The notes: generated by a model not told the origin, from the letters alone. A stretch of 64,000 nucleotides of DNA from Streptomyces flaveolus (GCF_000716535.1 NZ_JNWV01000019.1:62001-126000); one strand, 5' to 3'. Numbered from the stretch's first letter, positions 27,246-37,709 are shown. Translations and numbers: made by a program.

Positions 27246-29174
27246 CTAGTCGCGCGCGGGCTCCACGGAGTCCACGGCACCGGCCGTACGGTCGAACCGC
27301 CCGTCCAGCTTGGAGACGAGCCCGGTGACCTGGCGGGCGATGTCGGGCGCGGTCAGCCCGATCTCGGCCATGACCTCGGCGCGGGAGGCGTGGTCGAGGA
27401 AGCGCGGCGGGATGCCGAAGTCGCGCAGCGGCACGTCCACGCCCGCGTCCCTCAGGGCCTGGGCGACGGCGGAGCCGACACCGCCGACACGGCTGTTGTC
27501 CTCGACGGTGACGACGACCCGGTGCCGTTCGGCCAGCGGGGCCATGGCCTCGTCGACGGGCTTGACCCAGCGGGGGTCGACCACGGTGGTGGAGATGCCC
27601 TGCTTGTTCAGCAGCTCCGCGATCTCCAGGCACATCGGGGCGAGGGCGCCGACGGAGACCAGCAGCACGTCCGGCCGGTCGGTGCCGGGCTCCCGGAGCA
27701 CGTCCATGCCGCCGATCCGCCCCACGGCGGGTACGGCGGGGCCGACGGCACCCTTGGAGAAGCGCACGACGGTCGGCGCGTCCTCGACGGCGACGGCCTC
27801 GCGCAACTGGGCCCGCACCTGGTCGGCGTCGCGCGGCGCGGCGAGCCGCAGGCCCGGCACGACCTGAAGGATCGACATGTCCCACATGCCGTTGTGCGAG
27901 GCGCCGTCGGTGCCGGTGACGCCGGCCCGGTCGAGCACGAAGGTGACGCCGCACTTGTGCAGGGCCACGTCCATGAGGACCTGGTCGAAGGCGCGGTTGA
28001 GGAAGGTGGCGTACACGGCGAAGACCGGGTGGAGCCCGGCGTACGCGAGACCGGCGGCGGAGACGGCGCCGTGCTGTTCGGCGATCCCGACGTCGTACAC
28101 CCGGTCGGGGAACCGCTTGGCGAACCTGTCGAGACCGACGGGCTGGAGCATGGCCGCCGTGATGGCGACGATGTCCTCGCGCTCCTCGCCGAGCTTGACC
28201 ATCTCCTCGCCGAAGACGGAGGTCCAGTCGGCGCCGGAGGAGGCGATCGGCAGCCCGGTGTCGGGGTGGATCTTGCCGACGGCGTGGAACCGGTCGGCCT
28301 CGTCCTGGAGGGCGGGCTGGTAGCCGCGGCCCTTCTCGGTCAGGCAGTGCACGATCACCGGCCCGCCGAACCGCTTGGCCCGGGCCAGCGCCGACTCCAG
28401 CGCCTCGATGTCGTGGCCGTCGATCGGGCCGACGTACTTCAGCCCGAGGTCCTCGAACATGCCCTGCGGGGCGATGAAGTCCTTCAGCCCCTTCTTGGCG
28501 CCGTGCAGGGTCTCGTACAGCGGCTTGCCGACGACCGGGGTGCGGTCGAGGATGTCCTTCGTCCGCGCCAGGAAGCGCTCGTAGCCGTCGGTGGTCCGCA
28601 GGGTCGCCAGATGGTTGGCGAGTCCGCCGATGGTGGGGGCGTACGACCGCTCGTTGTCGTTGACGACGATGACCAGGGGCCGGTCCTTGGCCTCGGCGAT
28701 GTTGTTGAGCGCCTCCCAGGCCATCCCGCCTGTCAGGGCCCCGTCACCGATGACGGCGACGACATGGCTGTCCCGCTCACGCAGCTGGTTGGCCTTGGCG
28801 ATGCCGTCGGCCCAGCCGAGCACGGTGGAGGCGTGGCTGTTCTCGATGACGTCGTGCTCGGACTCGGCCTGCGAGGGGTAGCCCGACAGGCCGCCCTTCA
28901 TCTTCAGCTTGGAGAAGTCCTGCCGGCCGGTGAGCAGCTTGTGCACGTAGGACTGGTGGCCGGTGTCCCACAGCACCTTGTCCTTCGGGGACTCGAACAC
29001 CCGGTGCAGGGCGATGGTCAGCTCGACCACACCGAGGTTGGGGCCCAGGTGCCCGCCGGTCTTGGAGACCTCCTGGACGAGGAAGGTCCGGATCTCCTCC
29101 GCCAGCTGGTCCAGCTCCTCCAGGCTGAGCCGGTCCAGATCGCGCGGTCCCCTGATGCGGGTCAGCAGCGGCAC
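27246..29174 (-). CDS. dxs: 1-deoxy-D-xylulose-5-phosphate synthase
   Basis: A 642-residue thiamine-diphosphate enzyme that condenses pyruvate and glyceraldehyde 3-phosphate, the first step of the MEP isoprenoid pathway. Visible are the N-terminal [14 protein letters not shown], the conserved His in [10 protein letters not shown], the cofactor motif [16 protein letters not shown] and the transketolase part [18 protein letters not shown] with the catalytic Glu. The GTG start at 29174 follows GGAGG by five bases. It is separated from xylH by a strong terminator. Confidence 0.96.
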   Translation of the reverse strand: MPLLTRIRGPRDLDRLSLEELDQLAEEIRTFLVQEVSKTGGHLGPNLGVVELTIALHRVFESPKDKVLWDTGHQSYVHKLLTGRQDFSKLKMKGGLSGYPSQAESEHDVIENSHASTVLGWADGIAKANQLRERDSHVVAVIGDGALTGGMAWEALNNIAEAKDRPLVIVVNDNERSYAPTIGGLANHLATLRTTDGYERFLARTKDILDRTPVVGKPLYETLHGAKKGLKDFIAPQGMFEDLGLKYVGPIDGHDIEALESALARAKRFGGPVIVHCLTEKGRGYQPALQDEADRFHAVGKIHPDTGLPIASSGADWTSVFGEEMVKLGEEREDIVAITAAMLQPVGLDRFAKRFPDRVYDVGIAEQHGAVSAAGLAYAGLHPVFAVYATFLNRAFDQVLMDVALHKCGVTFVLDRAGVTGTDGASHNGMWDMSILQVVPGLRLAAPRDADQVRAQLREAVAVEDAPTVVRFSKGAVGPAVPAVGRIGGMDVLREPGTDRPDVLLVSVGALAPMCLEIAELLNKQGISTTVVDPRWVKPVDEAMAPLAERHRVVVTVEDNSRVGGVGSAVAQALRDAGVDVPLRDFGIPPRFLDHASRAEVMAEIGLTAPDIARQVTGLVSKLDGRFDRTAGAVDSVEPARD

Positions 29175-29309
29175 CCGTGCCTCCTTGCAGTAGAGCTGAT
29201 CGAGCTGTTGCCGGGCTTGGACGAGTCTAATGTTCCGTCCGTACGCCCGATGGCCGGGCGGGGGGTCATGACTCACGCGAACGGCTGTACCCGCGCGACC
29301 GGCCCGGAC

Positions 29310-29352
29310 ACGCCCTTGCCCGGCACCGTGGGACGGTGCCGGGCAAGGGCGT
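29310..29352. terminator. terminator of xylFGH
   Basis: A perfect 20-bp stem with a GGG loop, 17 bp beyond the xylH stop in the minus direction. This is among the strongest hairpins in the window and should end the xyl transcript before dxs. Confidence 0.88.
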
Positions 29353-29368
29353 GGTGCGTCGGGCGCGC

Positions 29369-30649
29369 TCAGGCGCGGCCGGCCGACTTCTGGGTCTTGC
29401 GGGTGATCGAGTCGATGACGACCGTGGCGAGCAGCACACCACCGGTGATCATGTACTGGATCGGGGTGGCGATGCCCTGAAGGGCGAGGCCGTACTGGAT
29501 CGACGTGATCACGAGGACACCGAGCAGCGCGTTCCAGGTGCGGCCCCGGCCGCCGAAGAGGCTGGTGCCGCCGATGACGGCCGCGGCGATGACGTTCATC
29601 AGCAGGTCGCCGGAGCCGGCGCTCTGGTTGGCGGCAGCGATCTTGGAGGCCCAGAACAGACCGCCGACCGAGGCGAAGAAGCCCGCGATGGCGAAGACCG
29701 AGACGCGCACCAGGGTGACGTTGATACCGGCGCGGCGGGACGCCTCCACGCTGCCGCCGAGCGCGAAGACCTTGCGGCCGTACGCGGTGCGGCGCAGTAC
29801 GAAGTCGCTGCCGACCAGGACGACCGCGAAGAGCAGCACCGCGAGCGGCAGGCCCTTGTACTGGTTGAACATGACCGCGACGGCGAACGCGGCGACCGCG
29901 AGCAGCACGGTGCGCAGGATGATGTCGCTCAGCGGGCGGGACGGGATGCCCGCGATGGCGCGGCGGCGGTTGCCGAGGAAGGCCGACAGGAAGTATCCGG
30001 CGACCGCGACGAAGGCCAGGAGGTAGGCGGCGGCCACGTCCGAGAAGTAGTACGTGGTGAGCTTGCCGACCACGCCGTCGCCGTCGAGGTTGATCGTGCC
30101 GTTCGAGCCCAGGATCTGGAGCATGAAGCCGTTCCAGAACAGCAGACCGGCCAGGGTCACCGCGAAGGCGGGCGCGCCGATCCGGGCGAAGAAGAAGCCG
30201 TGCAGGGCACCGATGACCGCGCCGGCGGCGAGGGCGGTGAGGACGGCGAGCCACTCGTTGACGCCGTGCGTGACACTCATCACGGCGGTGATCGCCGAGG
30301 AGACACCGGAGACGGAGCCGACGGAGAGGTCGATCTCGCCGAGCAGCAGCACGAAGATGATGCCGACCGACATCATGCCGGTGGCCACCATGGCGACGAA
30401 GATGTTGTTGAGGTTCTCCGCGCCGAGGAAGGCGGAGTTCAGGCTCTGGAAGATCGCGCAGATGGCGATGAGGCCGACCACGACCGGCAGGGCACCGAGG
30501 TCGCCGGCGCGCATCTTGCGCTTGAACTCGGTGACGTAGCCCGCGAAGCCCTGTTCGCGCACGAGCAGGCGGGGGTCGACGGCGGGGGCGGCGTCGGCCG
30601 CGGCTGCGGGCGCGTCGACGGGCTCGGCCTGGGTCTTGTCGATGCTCAC
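29369..30649 (-). CDS. xylH: xylose-type ABC transporter permease XylH
   Basis: A 426-residue permease with about ten helices and the BPD_transp_2 pattern of pentose transporters ([38 protein letters not shown]). The cytoplasmic N-terminal 60 residues are Ala/Asp-rich. Its GTG overlaps the xylG stop by four bases, so it is coupled to the ATPase. With XylF and XylG it imports xylose. Confidence 0.9.
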   Translation of the reverse strand: MSIDKTQAEPVDAPAAAADAAPAVDPRLLVREQGFAGYVTEFKRKMRAGDLGALPVVVGLIAICAIFQSLNSAFLGAENLNNIFVAMVATGMMSVGIIFVLLLGEIDLSVGSVSGVSSAITAVMSVTHGVNEWLAVLTALAAGAVIGALHGFFFARIGAPAFAVTLAGLLFWNGFMLQILGSNGTINLDGDGVVGKLTTYYFSDVAAAYLLAFVAVAGYFLSAFLGNRRRAIAGIPSRPLSDIILRTVLLAVAAFAVAVMFNQYKGLPLAVLLFAVVLVGSDFVLRRTAYGRKVFALGGSVEASRRAGINVTLVRVSVFAIAGFFASVGGLFWASKIAAANQSAGSGDLLMNVIAAAVIGGTSLFGGRGRTWNALLGVLVITSIQYGLALQGIATPIQYMITGGVLLATVVIDSITRKTQKSAGRA

Positions 30650-31428
30650 TTCTGAGCCTCCGCGGTGGTGCGCGCCGCACGACGGGTCACGGCGTTGTCC
30701 GTGGCGCCGGTGATGGCGGAGATGATCTCTTCCTGCGAGGTGGTCTTGACCTCGAACACGCCGTTGTTGCGACCGAGGCGCAGGACGGCGACCTTGTCGG
30801 CGACGGCCTTCACGTCGGCCATGTTGTGGCTGATGAGGATGACCGCGAGGCCGCGCTCGCGCAGCCGCTCGACGAGGTCGAGGACCTGGGCGGTCTGCTC
30901 GACGCCGAGGGCGGCGGTCGGCTCGTCGAGGATGACCAGCTTGGGCTCGCCGAGCATGGAGCGGGCGATGGCCACGACCTGGCGCTGACCGCCGGAGAGC
31001 GAGGCGATCGGGATGCGGACGCTGGGGATGCGGATGGAGAGCGTCTGGAGCAGCTCGCGCGAGCGGCGCTCCATCTCGATCTCGTCCAGGACACCGCGGC
31101 GCTTGATCTCACGGCCGAGGAACAGGTTGCCGACGACGTCGATGTTGTCGCACAGGGCGAGGTCCTGGTAGACCGTCGCGATGCCCAGGTTCTGGGCGTC
31201 GTGCGGCCGGTTGACCGTGACGGGGTTGCCCTCCCACTCGATGACACCGTCATCGATGGGGTGCACACCCGCGATCGTCTTGACAAGGGTGGACTTGCCG
31301 GCGCCGTTGTCGCCGACGAGGGCAACCACCTCTCCGGCGTGGACCTCAAGCTCTACGTCGGTGAGCGCCTGAACGGCACCGAATCGCTTGGAGACCCCGC
31401 GCAACGCCAGCACGGGCGTAGCGGACAC
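30646..31428 (-). CDS. xylG: xylose-type ABC transporter ATPase XylG
   Basis: A 260-residue ABC ATPase with Walker [10 protein letters not shown], signature [15 protein letters not shown], Walker [13 protein letters not shown] and the H-loop ILISHN. It has only one nucleotide-binding domain, unlike the tandem XylG of E. coli, which is usual in Streptomyces. An AAGGAG box overlaps a potential ATG at 31437, so the GTG at 31428, nine bases after the box, is the better start. Partner of XylH and XylF. Confidence 0.9.
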   Translation of the reverse strand: MSATPVLALRGVSKRFGAVQALTDVELEVHAGEVVALVGDNGAGKSTLVKTIAGVHPIDDGVIEWEGNPVTVNRPHDAQNLGIATVYQDLALCDNIDVVGNLFLGREIKRRGVLDEIEMERRSRELLQTLSIRIPSVRIPIASLSGGQRQVVAIARSMLGEPKLVILDEPTAALGVEQTAQVLDLVERLRERGLAVILISHNMADVKAVADKVAVLRLGRNNGVFEVKTTSQEEIISAITGATDNAVTRRAARTTAEAQK

Positions 31429-31499
31429 GTGAACCATCTCCTTCGCCGCCCGAGCCTGACCCCGGCGGGAGGTTGAACATGAAGAGTGAGGGGCGTTCC

Positions 31500-31551
31500 G
31501 TCCGGCGCCCCGCCGTTGTGCTGCGGGGCTGTCGGCGGCGGGGCGCCGGAC
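31500..31551. terminator. inter-gene hairpin between xylF and xylG
   Basis: GTCCGGCGCCCCGCCG (31500-31515) pairs with 31536-31551 over 16 bp, with a 20-base loop. It lies within the 207-bp space between the two genes of the operon. Such leaky hairpins usually make the binding protein more abundant than the membrane parts. Confidence 0.65.
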
Positions 31552-31635
31552 GAGCCGGCACGGGGCGCGCGGACAGTGGGCGCGCGCCTCCCGTGCAGGC
31601 CGGTGGGACCGCCGCAGGGGCGGCCCCGGGAGGTG

Positions 31636-32757
31636 CTACTTCAGGCCGATCTTGTCGCAGGCGGCCTTGTACTTGGCCGTGCAGATCTCGTTGACCGTGT
31701 AGTAACCCTGCTTGATGACGGTGTCCTTGATGTTGTCCTGCGTCAGCGAGACTACCGGGACGATGACGGACGGGATGCCCTTCTCGGTGCCGCTGTCGAC
31801 GGTGCTGGTGCCGAGCGAGCTGTCGACCTTGCCGGTCTTGGCGATGGAGACGGCCATCTTGGCGACGGTCTCGGCCTCCTGCGGGTACGACTTGAAGACG
31901 CTCATGTACTGCTCGCCCGTCACGATGCGCTGCACGCCCGCGAGCTCGGCGTCCTGACCGGTGACCGGGGGAAGCTTCTTGAGGCCCGCGCCCTTGAGCG
32001 CGGTGATGACGCCGCCCGCCATGCCGTCGTTGGCGGAGTAGACGCCGACGATCTTGTCCTTGCCGAGGGCGGAGATGGCGCCCTCCATGTTGGCGTTGGC
32101 GTTCTCCGGCTTCCACTCCTTGGTGTCGTACTCCTTGCCGATGTTCACCTTGCCGTCGAGGACGTCGTGCGCGCCCTTCTTGAACTGCGCGGCGTTCGGG
32201 TCGGTCACGGAGCCGTTCATCATGACGATCTTGCCGGACTTGGCCTTGCCGCCCAGGGCCTTCAGCAGGGCCTCACCCTGCGTCTTGCCGACCTCGACGT
32301 TGTCGAACGAGGTGTAGGCGGAGATGGGGCCCTCGGCGAGGCGGTCGTAGGCGACGACCGGGATGCCCGCGTCCTTGGCCTTCTTCACGCCCTGGGCGAC
32401 GGCCTTGTAGTCGACCGCGTCGAGGATCAGCACGTCGACCTTCTTGGTGATCATCGTGTCGATCTGCTGCGACTGGAGGGTCGCGTCCTGCTTGGCGTTG
32501 AGGTAGTCGACCTTGCCCTTGCCGTTCGTCAGCTCCGAGATCTGCTTCTCGATGATGGGCTTGTCGAACTTCTCGTAGCGGGCGGTCTGGTTCTCCGGCA
32601 GGAGCAGACCAACGGTGATGTCGTCACCCTTGTGGGTGGTCGTCTTCCCGCTGTCACCGTTGCCGCCGGACTCCTTCGCGCTGCCGCAGGCGGCGAGCGA
32701 GACGGTCATTGCGGTGGCACAGAAAGCAAAGGCAGCACGACGCATGCGCTTGTTCAC
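31636..32757 (-). CDS. xylF: xylose-binding lipoprotein XylF
   Basis: A 373-residue periplasmic-type sugar-binding lipoprotein. The lipobox is SLAAC with the Cys at residue 24, followed by a charged linker. The body starts ITVGLLLPENQTARYEKFDKP, typical of the D-xylose ABC binding protein, and has the two-lobed pattern (ILDAVDYKAVAQG, VVAYDRLAEG, VYSANDGMAGG, VTGQDAELAG). The GTG at 32757 is eight bases behind GGGAGG. First gene of the operon after rok7B7. Confidence 0.92.
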   Translation of the reverse strand: MNKRMRRAAFAFCATAMTVSLAACGSAKESGGNGDSGKTTTHKGDDITVGLLLPENQTARYEKFDKPIIEKQISELTNGKGKVDYLNAKQDATLQSQQIDTMITKKVDVLILDAVDYKAVAQGVKKAKDAGIPVVAYDRLAEGPISAYTSFDNVEVGKTQGEALLKALGGKAKSGKIVMMNGSVTDPNAAQFKKGAHDVLDGKVNIGKEYDTKEWKPENANANMEGAISALGKDKIVGVYSANDGMAGGVITALKGAGLKKLPPVTGQDAELAGVQRIVTGEQYMSVFKSYPQEAETVAKMAVSIAKTGKVDSSLGTSTVDSGTEKGIPSVIVPVVSLTQDNIKDTVIKQGYYTVNEICTAKYKAACDKIGLK

Positions 32758-32855
32758 TCTTCAAACCTCCCTGACGAGGCCGCGTCGTTGCGGCCGAGGT
32801 GGCTGGAAGTCAACTCGGCCACACGTGCGACGTCAAGAAGTAAATCCTTAACGAG

Positions 32856-32871
32856 ATGGCAACGGTGCCAT
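32856..32871. promoter_or_regulatory. palindrome upstream of xylF, candidate operator
   Basis: ATGGCA-ACGG-TGCCAT, a 6-bp inverted repeat, lies about 100 bp ahead of xylF and next to the rok7B7 stop. Place and symmetry suit an operator for Rok7B7 or another sugar regulator of xylFGH; the binding protein is not identified. Confidence 0.4.
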
Positions 32872-32878
32872 CCGTTCT

Positions 32879-34078
32879 CTAAGTGAAGGCAGGAGTCGCC
32901 ACGGGCAGTGCACCCTCCAAAAGGGTCGAATCGCCCATCTCGCTGAGGGCGAGGGCGAGCGCCCCGAGCACCTCCGCACGGCCCCCAAGTGCCCCCGGAA
33001 GAACGGACAGTTGGCGCGCCGCGCTGGGAATGGCGTAGCGGCCGACGGACTCCCTGATCGGCCCGAGCACCAGCTCACCGGCCTCGGCGAGATCACCGCC
33101 GAGGACCACCCGGCTCGGGTTCAGCAGATTGCAGAGATTGGCCACCCCACTTCCGATGTGGCGGCCGACGTCGGCGATCACCCGACGACAGCCCGGGTCA
33201 CCGTCCCTGGCCAGCCGTACGACGCCTTCCATCGTCAGGTTGGAGCCGTGGCTGGGCTGGAGCAGCGGGAGCACGTAGCGCGCCGACGCGAACGTCTCCA
33301 GGCAGCCCCGGTTCCCGCAGCGGCATACCGGGCCGGATTCATCGAGTGTAATATGCCCGATTTCGCCGGCGGTGCCGCCAGGGCCGCGATAGATCTTCCC
33401 GTCGATCACCAGGCCCGCGCCGACACCGCTCGCGACCTTGATGTACGCGAGGTCCCGGACGCCCTTGCCGCTGCCCCAGACCAGCTCGCCCAGGGCGCCG
33501 AGGTTGGCGTCGTTGTCCACGTGCACCGGCACGCCGAGCCGTTCGCGCAGCTCCTCGGCGGGCTTGGTGCCGCCCCAGCCGGGCAGGATCGCGGTCGAGC
33601 CGAGCGTGCCCGACTCGACGTCGATCGGACCCGGCACGCCGAGCCCCACGCCGGCCACCTTGGCCCGGTCCACGCCCGTCGCCGCGATCAGCCGGTTGAC
33701 CAGCTGTTCCGCCCGGTCGAAGCCCTGGTCGGCGGAGGCGTCGACGTCCAGCGGCTCGGCCTCCTCGGCCAGCACCTGATGGGCGAGGTTCCCGACCGCG
33801 ACCCGCAGGTGGGTGTGCCCGAAGTCGACCCCGATCACGATGCCGGCGTCCCCGCTCAGGCTGACGCTGCGGGCCCGCCGCCCGCCTGCCGAGGTGGGCG
33901 TGACCTCGACGGTTCCGCCGTCCTTCAGCTCCCGCACGATGTTGGAGACGGTCGCGGCGGACAGCCCGGTGGTCCGCGCGATCTCCGCCTGCGTGAGGGA
34001 CCCGGCCAGCCGTACGGCCCGGACCACCCGCTCCAGGTTGGCTCGGTGCAGTGACGACTGCGACCCTGGAGTCTCCAC
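32879..34078 (-). CDS. rok7B7: ROK-family transcriptional regulator Rok7B7
   Basis: A 399-residue repressor of the ROK family. Residues 20-70 hold a winged helix-turn-helix (LTQAEIARTTGLSAATVSNIVRELKDGG). The sugar-kinase-like part follows, with GVDFGHTHLRVAVGN, GLGVPGPIDVESG and the zinc motif CRCGNRGCLE. The GTG at 34078 is chosen for its AGGAGG six bases away. Known homologue SCO6008 controls xylFGH and carbon catabolite repression; position between ngcEFG and xylFGH agrees. Confidence 0.92.
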   Translation of the reverse strand: METPGSQSSLHRANLERVVRAVRLAGSLTQAEIARTTGLSAATVSNIVRELKDGGTVEVTPTSAGGRRARSVSLSGDAGIVIGVDFGHTHLRVAVGNLAHQVLAEEAEPLDVDASADQGFDRAEQLVNRLIAATGVDRAKVAGVGLGVPGPIDVESGTLGSTAILPGWGGTKPAEELRERLGVPVHVDNDANLGALGELVWGSGKGVRDLAYIKVASGVGAGLVIDGKIYRGPGGTAGEIGHITLDESGPVCRCGNRGCLETFASARYVLPLLQPSHGSNLTMEGVVRLARDGDPGCRRVIADVGRHIGSGVANLCNLLNPSRVVLGGDLAEAGELVLGPIRESVGRYAIPSAARQLSVLPGALGGRAEVLGALALALSEMGDSTLLEGALPVATPAFT

Positions 34079-34206
34079 GACGACCTCCTGAGCGCGGGGC
34101 CGCTTCGGCGAGGCCCCGTGTATGTCCAACTAGTGAACTCTAAGCTGAGCCGTTCGGGGTGACTCCCGTCAAGAGGTTGAACCGTTTCCAGGTACACGGA
34201 CACGCC

Positions 34207-34243
34207 GACGCACACCTGCCCGGGTGACGGGACGGTGTGCGTC
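34207..34243. terminator. terminator after ngcG
   Basis: GACGCACACC pairs with GGTGTGCGTC over 10 bp around a 17-base loop. It lies 41 bp beyond the ngcG stop, ahead of rok7B7, and should separate the two transcripts. Confidence 0.6.
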
Positions 34244-34283
34244 TCAAGACGGTCGCGGGCCCTCCCCCGCCGGGTCGGAGCCC

Positions 34284-35210
34284 CTATTTGAGCGCCCCCG
34301 CGGTCAGCCCCTGCACCACCTGGCGCTGGAAGACGATGTACGCCGCGAGTACCGGCAGCATCGCCATGACCAGGCCCGCGAAGAGCCCCGACCAGTCGCC
34401 CTTGTAGCCCTGGCTGGCCGCCAGCTGCACCAGTCCCTGGGTGAGGACCTTCTTGTCGGGGTCGGTGTTGAGCACCGTGGGCAGCATGTACTGGTTCCAC
34501 TGGCCCAGGAAATTGAAGATGCCCACGCTGATCAGACCCGGCTTCGCCATGGGCAGCATGATCTGGAAGAACGTACGCGAGTGCGACGCCCCGTCGACGA
34601 AGGCCGCCTCCGCCACCGAGGTGGGCAGGGTGCGGAAGAACGCCGTGAGGAAGAAGACCGTGAACGGCAGCGAATAGGCGATGTAGACCAGGATGAGGCC
34701 GTGGATCGTGTTCAGCAGCCCCATGTTGTTGACCACGTAGAACAGCGGGACCAGCGCGAGCATGATCGGGAAGCTCATGCCGCCGACGAACAGGTAGTAG
34801 ATGAAGCGGTTGCCCGGGAAGTCGAAGCGTGCCAGCACGTACGCCGCCATGGAGCCGAGCACGAGGGTGCCGATCAGCGAGCCGCCGACCACCAGGACGG
34901 TGTTCAGGAAGTAGTCGCTCATGTTGGCGTCGGTCCACGCCCGCGCCCAGTTGTCGAAGTGCAGCCTGTCGGGCAGGGACCAGGGTGAGCCGAAGATGGA
35001 GCTGTCGTCCTTGAAGGACGTCATCACGGCCCACACCAGCGGCAGGACCACCATGATCGCCCAGATGACCAGGATGCCGTGGGAGAAGACGTTGAGGACG
35101 TTGCCCTCCCTCTTCCGCCCGGAGGGCGACGCGGCCGGCGGCACGTCCACCTTGGACACGCCGGCGCCGGACTCCGCCGGCAGCGGCGCGGGGGTCTCGG
35201 TCGTCTTCAT
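34284..35210 (-). CDS. ngcG: carbohydrate ABC permease NgcG
   Basis: A 308-residue MalG-type permease with six helices after a 40-residue cytoplasmic leader. The conserved EAA loop reads EAAFVDGASHSRTFFQIMLP (contact with the ATPase). It is the last gene of ngcEFG, which takes up N-acetylglucosamine and chitobiose in Streptomyces. It starts 4 bp after ngcF ends. Confidence 0.9.
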   Translation of the reverse strand: MKTTETPAPLPAESGAGVSKVDVPPAASPSGRKREGNVLNVFSHGILVIWAIMVVLPLVWAVMTSFKDDSSIFGSPWSLPDRLHFDNWARAWTDANMSDYFLNTVLVVGGSLIGTLVLGSMAAYVLARFDFPGNRFIYYLFVGGMSFPIMLALVPLFYVVNNMGLLNTIHGLILVYIAYSLPFTVFFLTAFFRTLPTSVAEAAFVDGASHSRTFFQIMLPMAKPGLISVGIFNFLGQWNQYMLPTVLNTDPDKKVLTQGLVQLAASQGYKGDWSGLFAGLVMAMLPVLAAYIVFQRQVVQGLTAGALK

Positions 35211-35214
35211 CGCT

Positions 35215-36141
35215 TCAGTACTCCAGCCGCTCGCGACGGCCCAGCCTCATCACGACCGCCGCGAACGCGAGCGTGACGACGAGCAGGGCGACGCCGATGG
35301 TGGTGGCGTAGGCGGCCTGGCCGTCCCGGAACGCCTTCTGGTACACGTACAGGACCATCACGGTGGTCGAGTAGTCCGGGCCGCCCGGTCCGGTCGTCAT
35401 GATCTGTACGACCGCGAACGACTCGGCGCCGAGCGCGAGGATGCCCATGTACACCCAGCCGGACTGCACGGTGTCCCACAGCAGCGGCAGGGTGACGCGG
35501 AAGAACGTGGTGAAGCGGCTGGCGCCGTCCAGCAGCGCGGCCTCGTACAGCTCGGCCGGGATCGAGGCCATGCCCGCGGAGAACAGCACCACGAAGAAGC
35601 CGACCGTGGACCACACCAGCACCGCCATCACGCACCACAGGGCGAGGCTCGGGTCGCCCAGCCACAGCGGCTGCACGCCGTCGAGGCCGATGCCGCGCAG
35701 GAGCGAGTTGATCGCACCGCTGTCCGGGTTGTAGGCGAACGCGAACAGCAGCGCGACGATCGCGATCGACAGCACCTGCGGGAAGAAATAGACGATCTTG
35801 TAGAAGGACGAGCCCCGGACCCCGGAGATCACGGGGCCGCCCCTTCTGCGCCGTCCGCCCACGTTGATCATGAAGGAGAGGAAGAGCGCCAGACCGATCG
35901 TCATCACCGGCAGCACCAGAGCGAACAGCAGACTGTGCTGCAGCGACTTCCAGAAGATGTCGTCGTCGAACATCCTCTTGTAGTTGTCGAAGCCGACCAT
36001 TCGGAATTCGGGGCTGAGGCCCGTCCAGTCCGTGAACGAGTAGTAGATGGACTGGATGAACGGCCACACCACGAAGAGCGCGTACAGTCCGAGGGGCAGT
36101 GCCAGAAACCCCACGATGAACCGGTACTTGCCGTGCTGCAT
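35215..36141 (-). CDS. ngcF: carbohydrate ABC permease NgcF
   Basis: A 308-residue MalF-type permease with six helices. The EAA loop is EAALLDGASRFTTFFRVTLP. The ATG at 36141, five bases after GGAG, is preferred over a GTG at 36147 that overlaps the same box. A 50-residue segment near residues 85-120 is basic (RRRRGG) and probably cytoplasmic. Partner of NgcG. Confidence 0.9.
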   Translation of the reverse strand: MQHGKYRFIVGFLALPLGLYALFVVWPFIQSIYYSFTDWTGLSPEFRMVGFDNYKRMFDDDIFWKSLQHSLLFALVLPVMTIGLALFLSFMINVGGRRRRGGPVISGVRGSSFYKIVYFFPQVLSIAIVALLFAFAYNPDSGAINSLLRGIGLDGVQPLWLGDPSLALWCVMAVLVWSTVGFFVVLFSAGMASIPAELYEAALLDGASRFTTFFRVTLPLLWDTVQSGWVYMGILALGAESFAVVQIMTTGPGGPDYSTTVMVLYVYQKAFRDGQAAYATTIGVALLVVTLAFAAVVMRLGRRERLEY

Positions 36142-36170
36142 CGCCACTCCGGTGCTGTCAGGGTGCTGGA

Positions 36171-37616
36171 TTACTGGTGCTTGTAGTGCTTGATCGAGGT
36201 GTCCTTGGCCGCCTCGTCGGCAAAGCCCTGGATCTTCTTGATGGCCTCGGCCGGGGTGAGCCGTCCGGCCATCATCTCGCCGAGACCGGACACGCCGATC
36301 TTCTCCTTCTGCAACTGCACGTACCAGTCCTGCAGACGCGGATTCACCACGTTGGACCCCGCCTTGTCCAGCGCCGCCACGCCCGACTTCAGACCCGGCG
36401 TGAGGCTGATGCCGCTGGTGCCCCCGTTGTACGCGGTCAGCGACTTCACCTTGGCGGTGAAGTTCTTCGAGGACGCCTCGGAGAGCATGATGCGCAGCTG
36501 TTCCATGCCGCCCTCGGCGTTCTTCGCCTTGGCCGGCACGATGAAGGGCTCACCGCCGGAGGCCCAGATGGTGCCGAACGGCAGCTTGTCGGAGGAGTCG
36601 ATGCCGGTGGGCGCGGACACCGCGAGGTCGAAGTCGGCCGGGATGACGTTGGCCGACTCGTTCTCCACCCAGGAGCCGTTCGGGATGAACAGCGCCTCGC
36701 CCTTGGCCCAGGCGGTCTGGGACTGGATGTGGTCCAGACCCGGGGTGCCCTTGAGCACGTAGCCCTTCTTGTACAGCTCGTAGTAGGCCTCGAAGCAGGC
36801 CTTGACCGCGGGGTGCTTCCAGGCGTTCGGCTCCAGGTTGTCGATGGCGTCGAGGACCTCGCGGCCGCCCACCTTGGCGATCATCGGGTAGAGCGAGAAG
36901 GGGATGTAGTACGGGTACTTGCCCGCGTACGTCCAGCCCGCCATGCCCTTCTTCTTGGCCTTCTCGCAGACCGCCAGCATCTGGTCCCAGGTCTGCGGGT
37001 ACTCCGCGTCCAGCGAGTCGAGGGCCTTCTGCGAGTACCAGACGCCGTAGACCGTGTAGGCGTAGTACAGGATCCAGACCGGCTTGCCGTCGAACTGGCC
37101 CATCTCCACGATGCCGGGGCGCAGCGTGTCGCGGACCTTCTTGGCCGGGTCGTCGTACGACGGCGCGTCCAGCAGCGGGGTGAGGTCCGCGAGCTGGTTC
37201 TTGCCGACGAGCACCCCCATGTCCATCTGCTCGGCACCGGAGTTGTCGATGAGGTCCGGCGGGTTGCCCTGGTTGAAGCGGGGCTGCAGGGTCGACTGGA
37301 TCTTCTGGGTGGCGGCGAACTTCACCTTGGCCTTGGGGAAGTCCTTCTCGTAGACCTTCACCGCGTCCTCGGCGTATTCCTTGCCGAAGCCGCCGTCGAA
37401 GAGGACGAACTCCATGCCCGCGGTGTCGTTGACGCCGAGGGGGTTCTTCGCGGTCTTTTTGCCCGCCTTCGCCTTGTCCTGTCCGTCACCGCCCCCGCTG
37501 GCGCAGGCGGACAGCAGGCCCATTCCCGGGGCCGCGACCAGGCCGAGCGCCGCCGACCTCTTGATCAGATCGCGACGGCCTACACCTTCGACGCCGTGGT
37601 GCACAGTGGATCCCAT
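36171..37616 (-). CDS. ngcE: N-acetylglucosamine/chitobiose-binding lipoprotein NgcE
   Basis: A 481-residue solute-binding lipoprotein. The leader has a twin-arginine motif (GRRDLIKRSA) and a lipobox LLSACA, so it is likely exported folded by Tat and then lipidated. The mature part resembles family-1 sugar-binding proteins. Operon order ngcE-ngcF-ngcG without ATPase means an outside ATPase such as MsiK must energise it. In S. coelicolor the homologue SCO6005 binds chitobiose with lower affinity than DasA. Confidence 0.9.
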   Translation of the reverse strand: MGSTVHHGVEGVGRRDLIKRSAALGLVAAPGMGLLSACASGGGDGQDKAKAGKKTAKNPLGVNDTAGMEFVLFDGGFGKEYAEDAVKVYEKDFPKAKVKFAATQKIQSTLQPRFNQGNPPDLIDNSGAEQMDMGVLVGKNQLADLTPLLDAPSYDDPAKKVRDTLRPGIVEMGQFDGKPVWILYYAYTVYGVWYSQKALDSLDAEYPQTWDQMLAVCEKAKKKGMAGWTYAGKYPYYIPFSLYPMIAKVGGREVLDAIDNLEPNAWKHPAVKACFEAYYELYKKGYVLKGTPGLDHIQSQTAWAKGEALFIPNGSWVENESANVIPADFDLAVSAPTGIDSSDKLPFGTIWASGGEPFIVPAKAKNAEGGMEQLRIMLSEASSKNFTAKVKSLTAYNGGTSGISLTPGLKSGVAALDKAGSNVVNPRLQDWYVQLQKEKIGVSGLGEMMAGRLTPAEAIKKIQGFADEAAKDTSIKHYKHQ

Positions 37617-37709
37617 GCTCAAGTCCTCGCCTTCTCCAGGACTCAGGCGGTGAACCGGATCCTCCCCGGCACCGCTGTCGGGTAGTGCTGGGTCGTGCTG
37701 GAAACGCCG

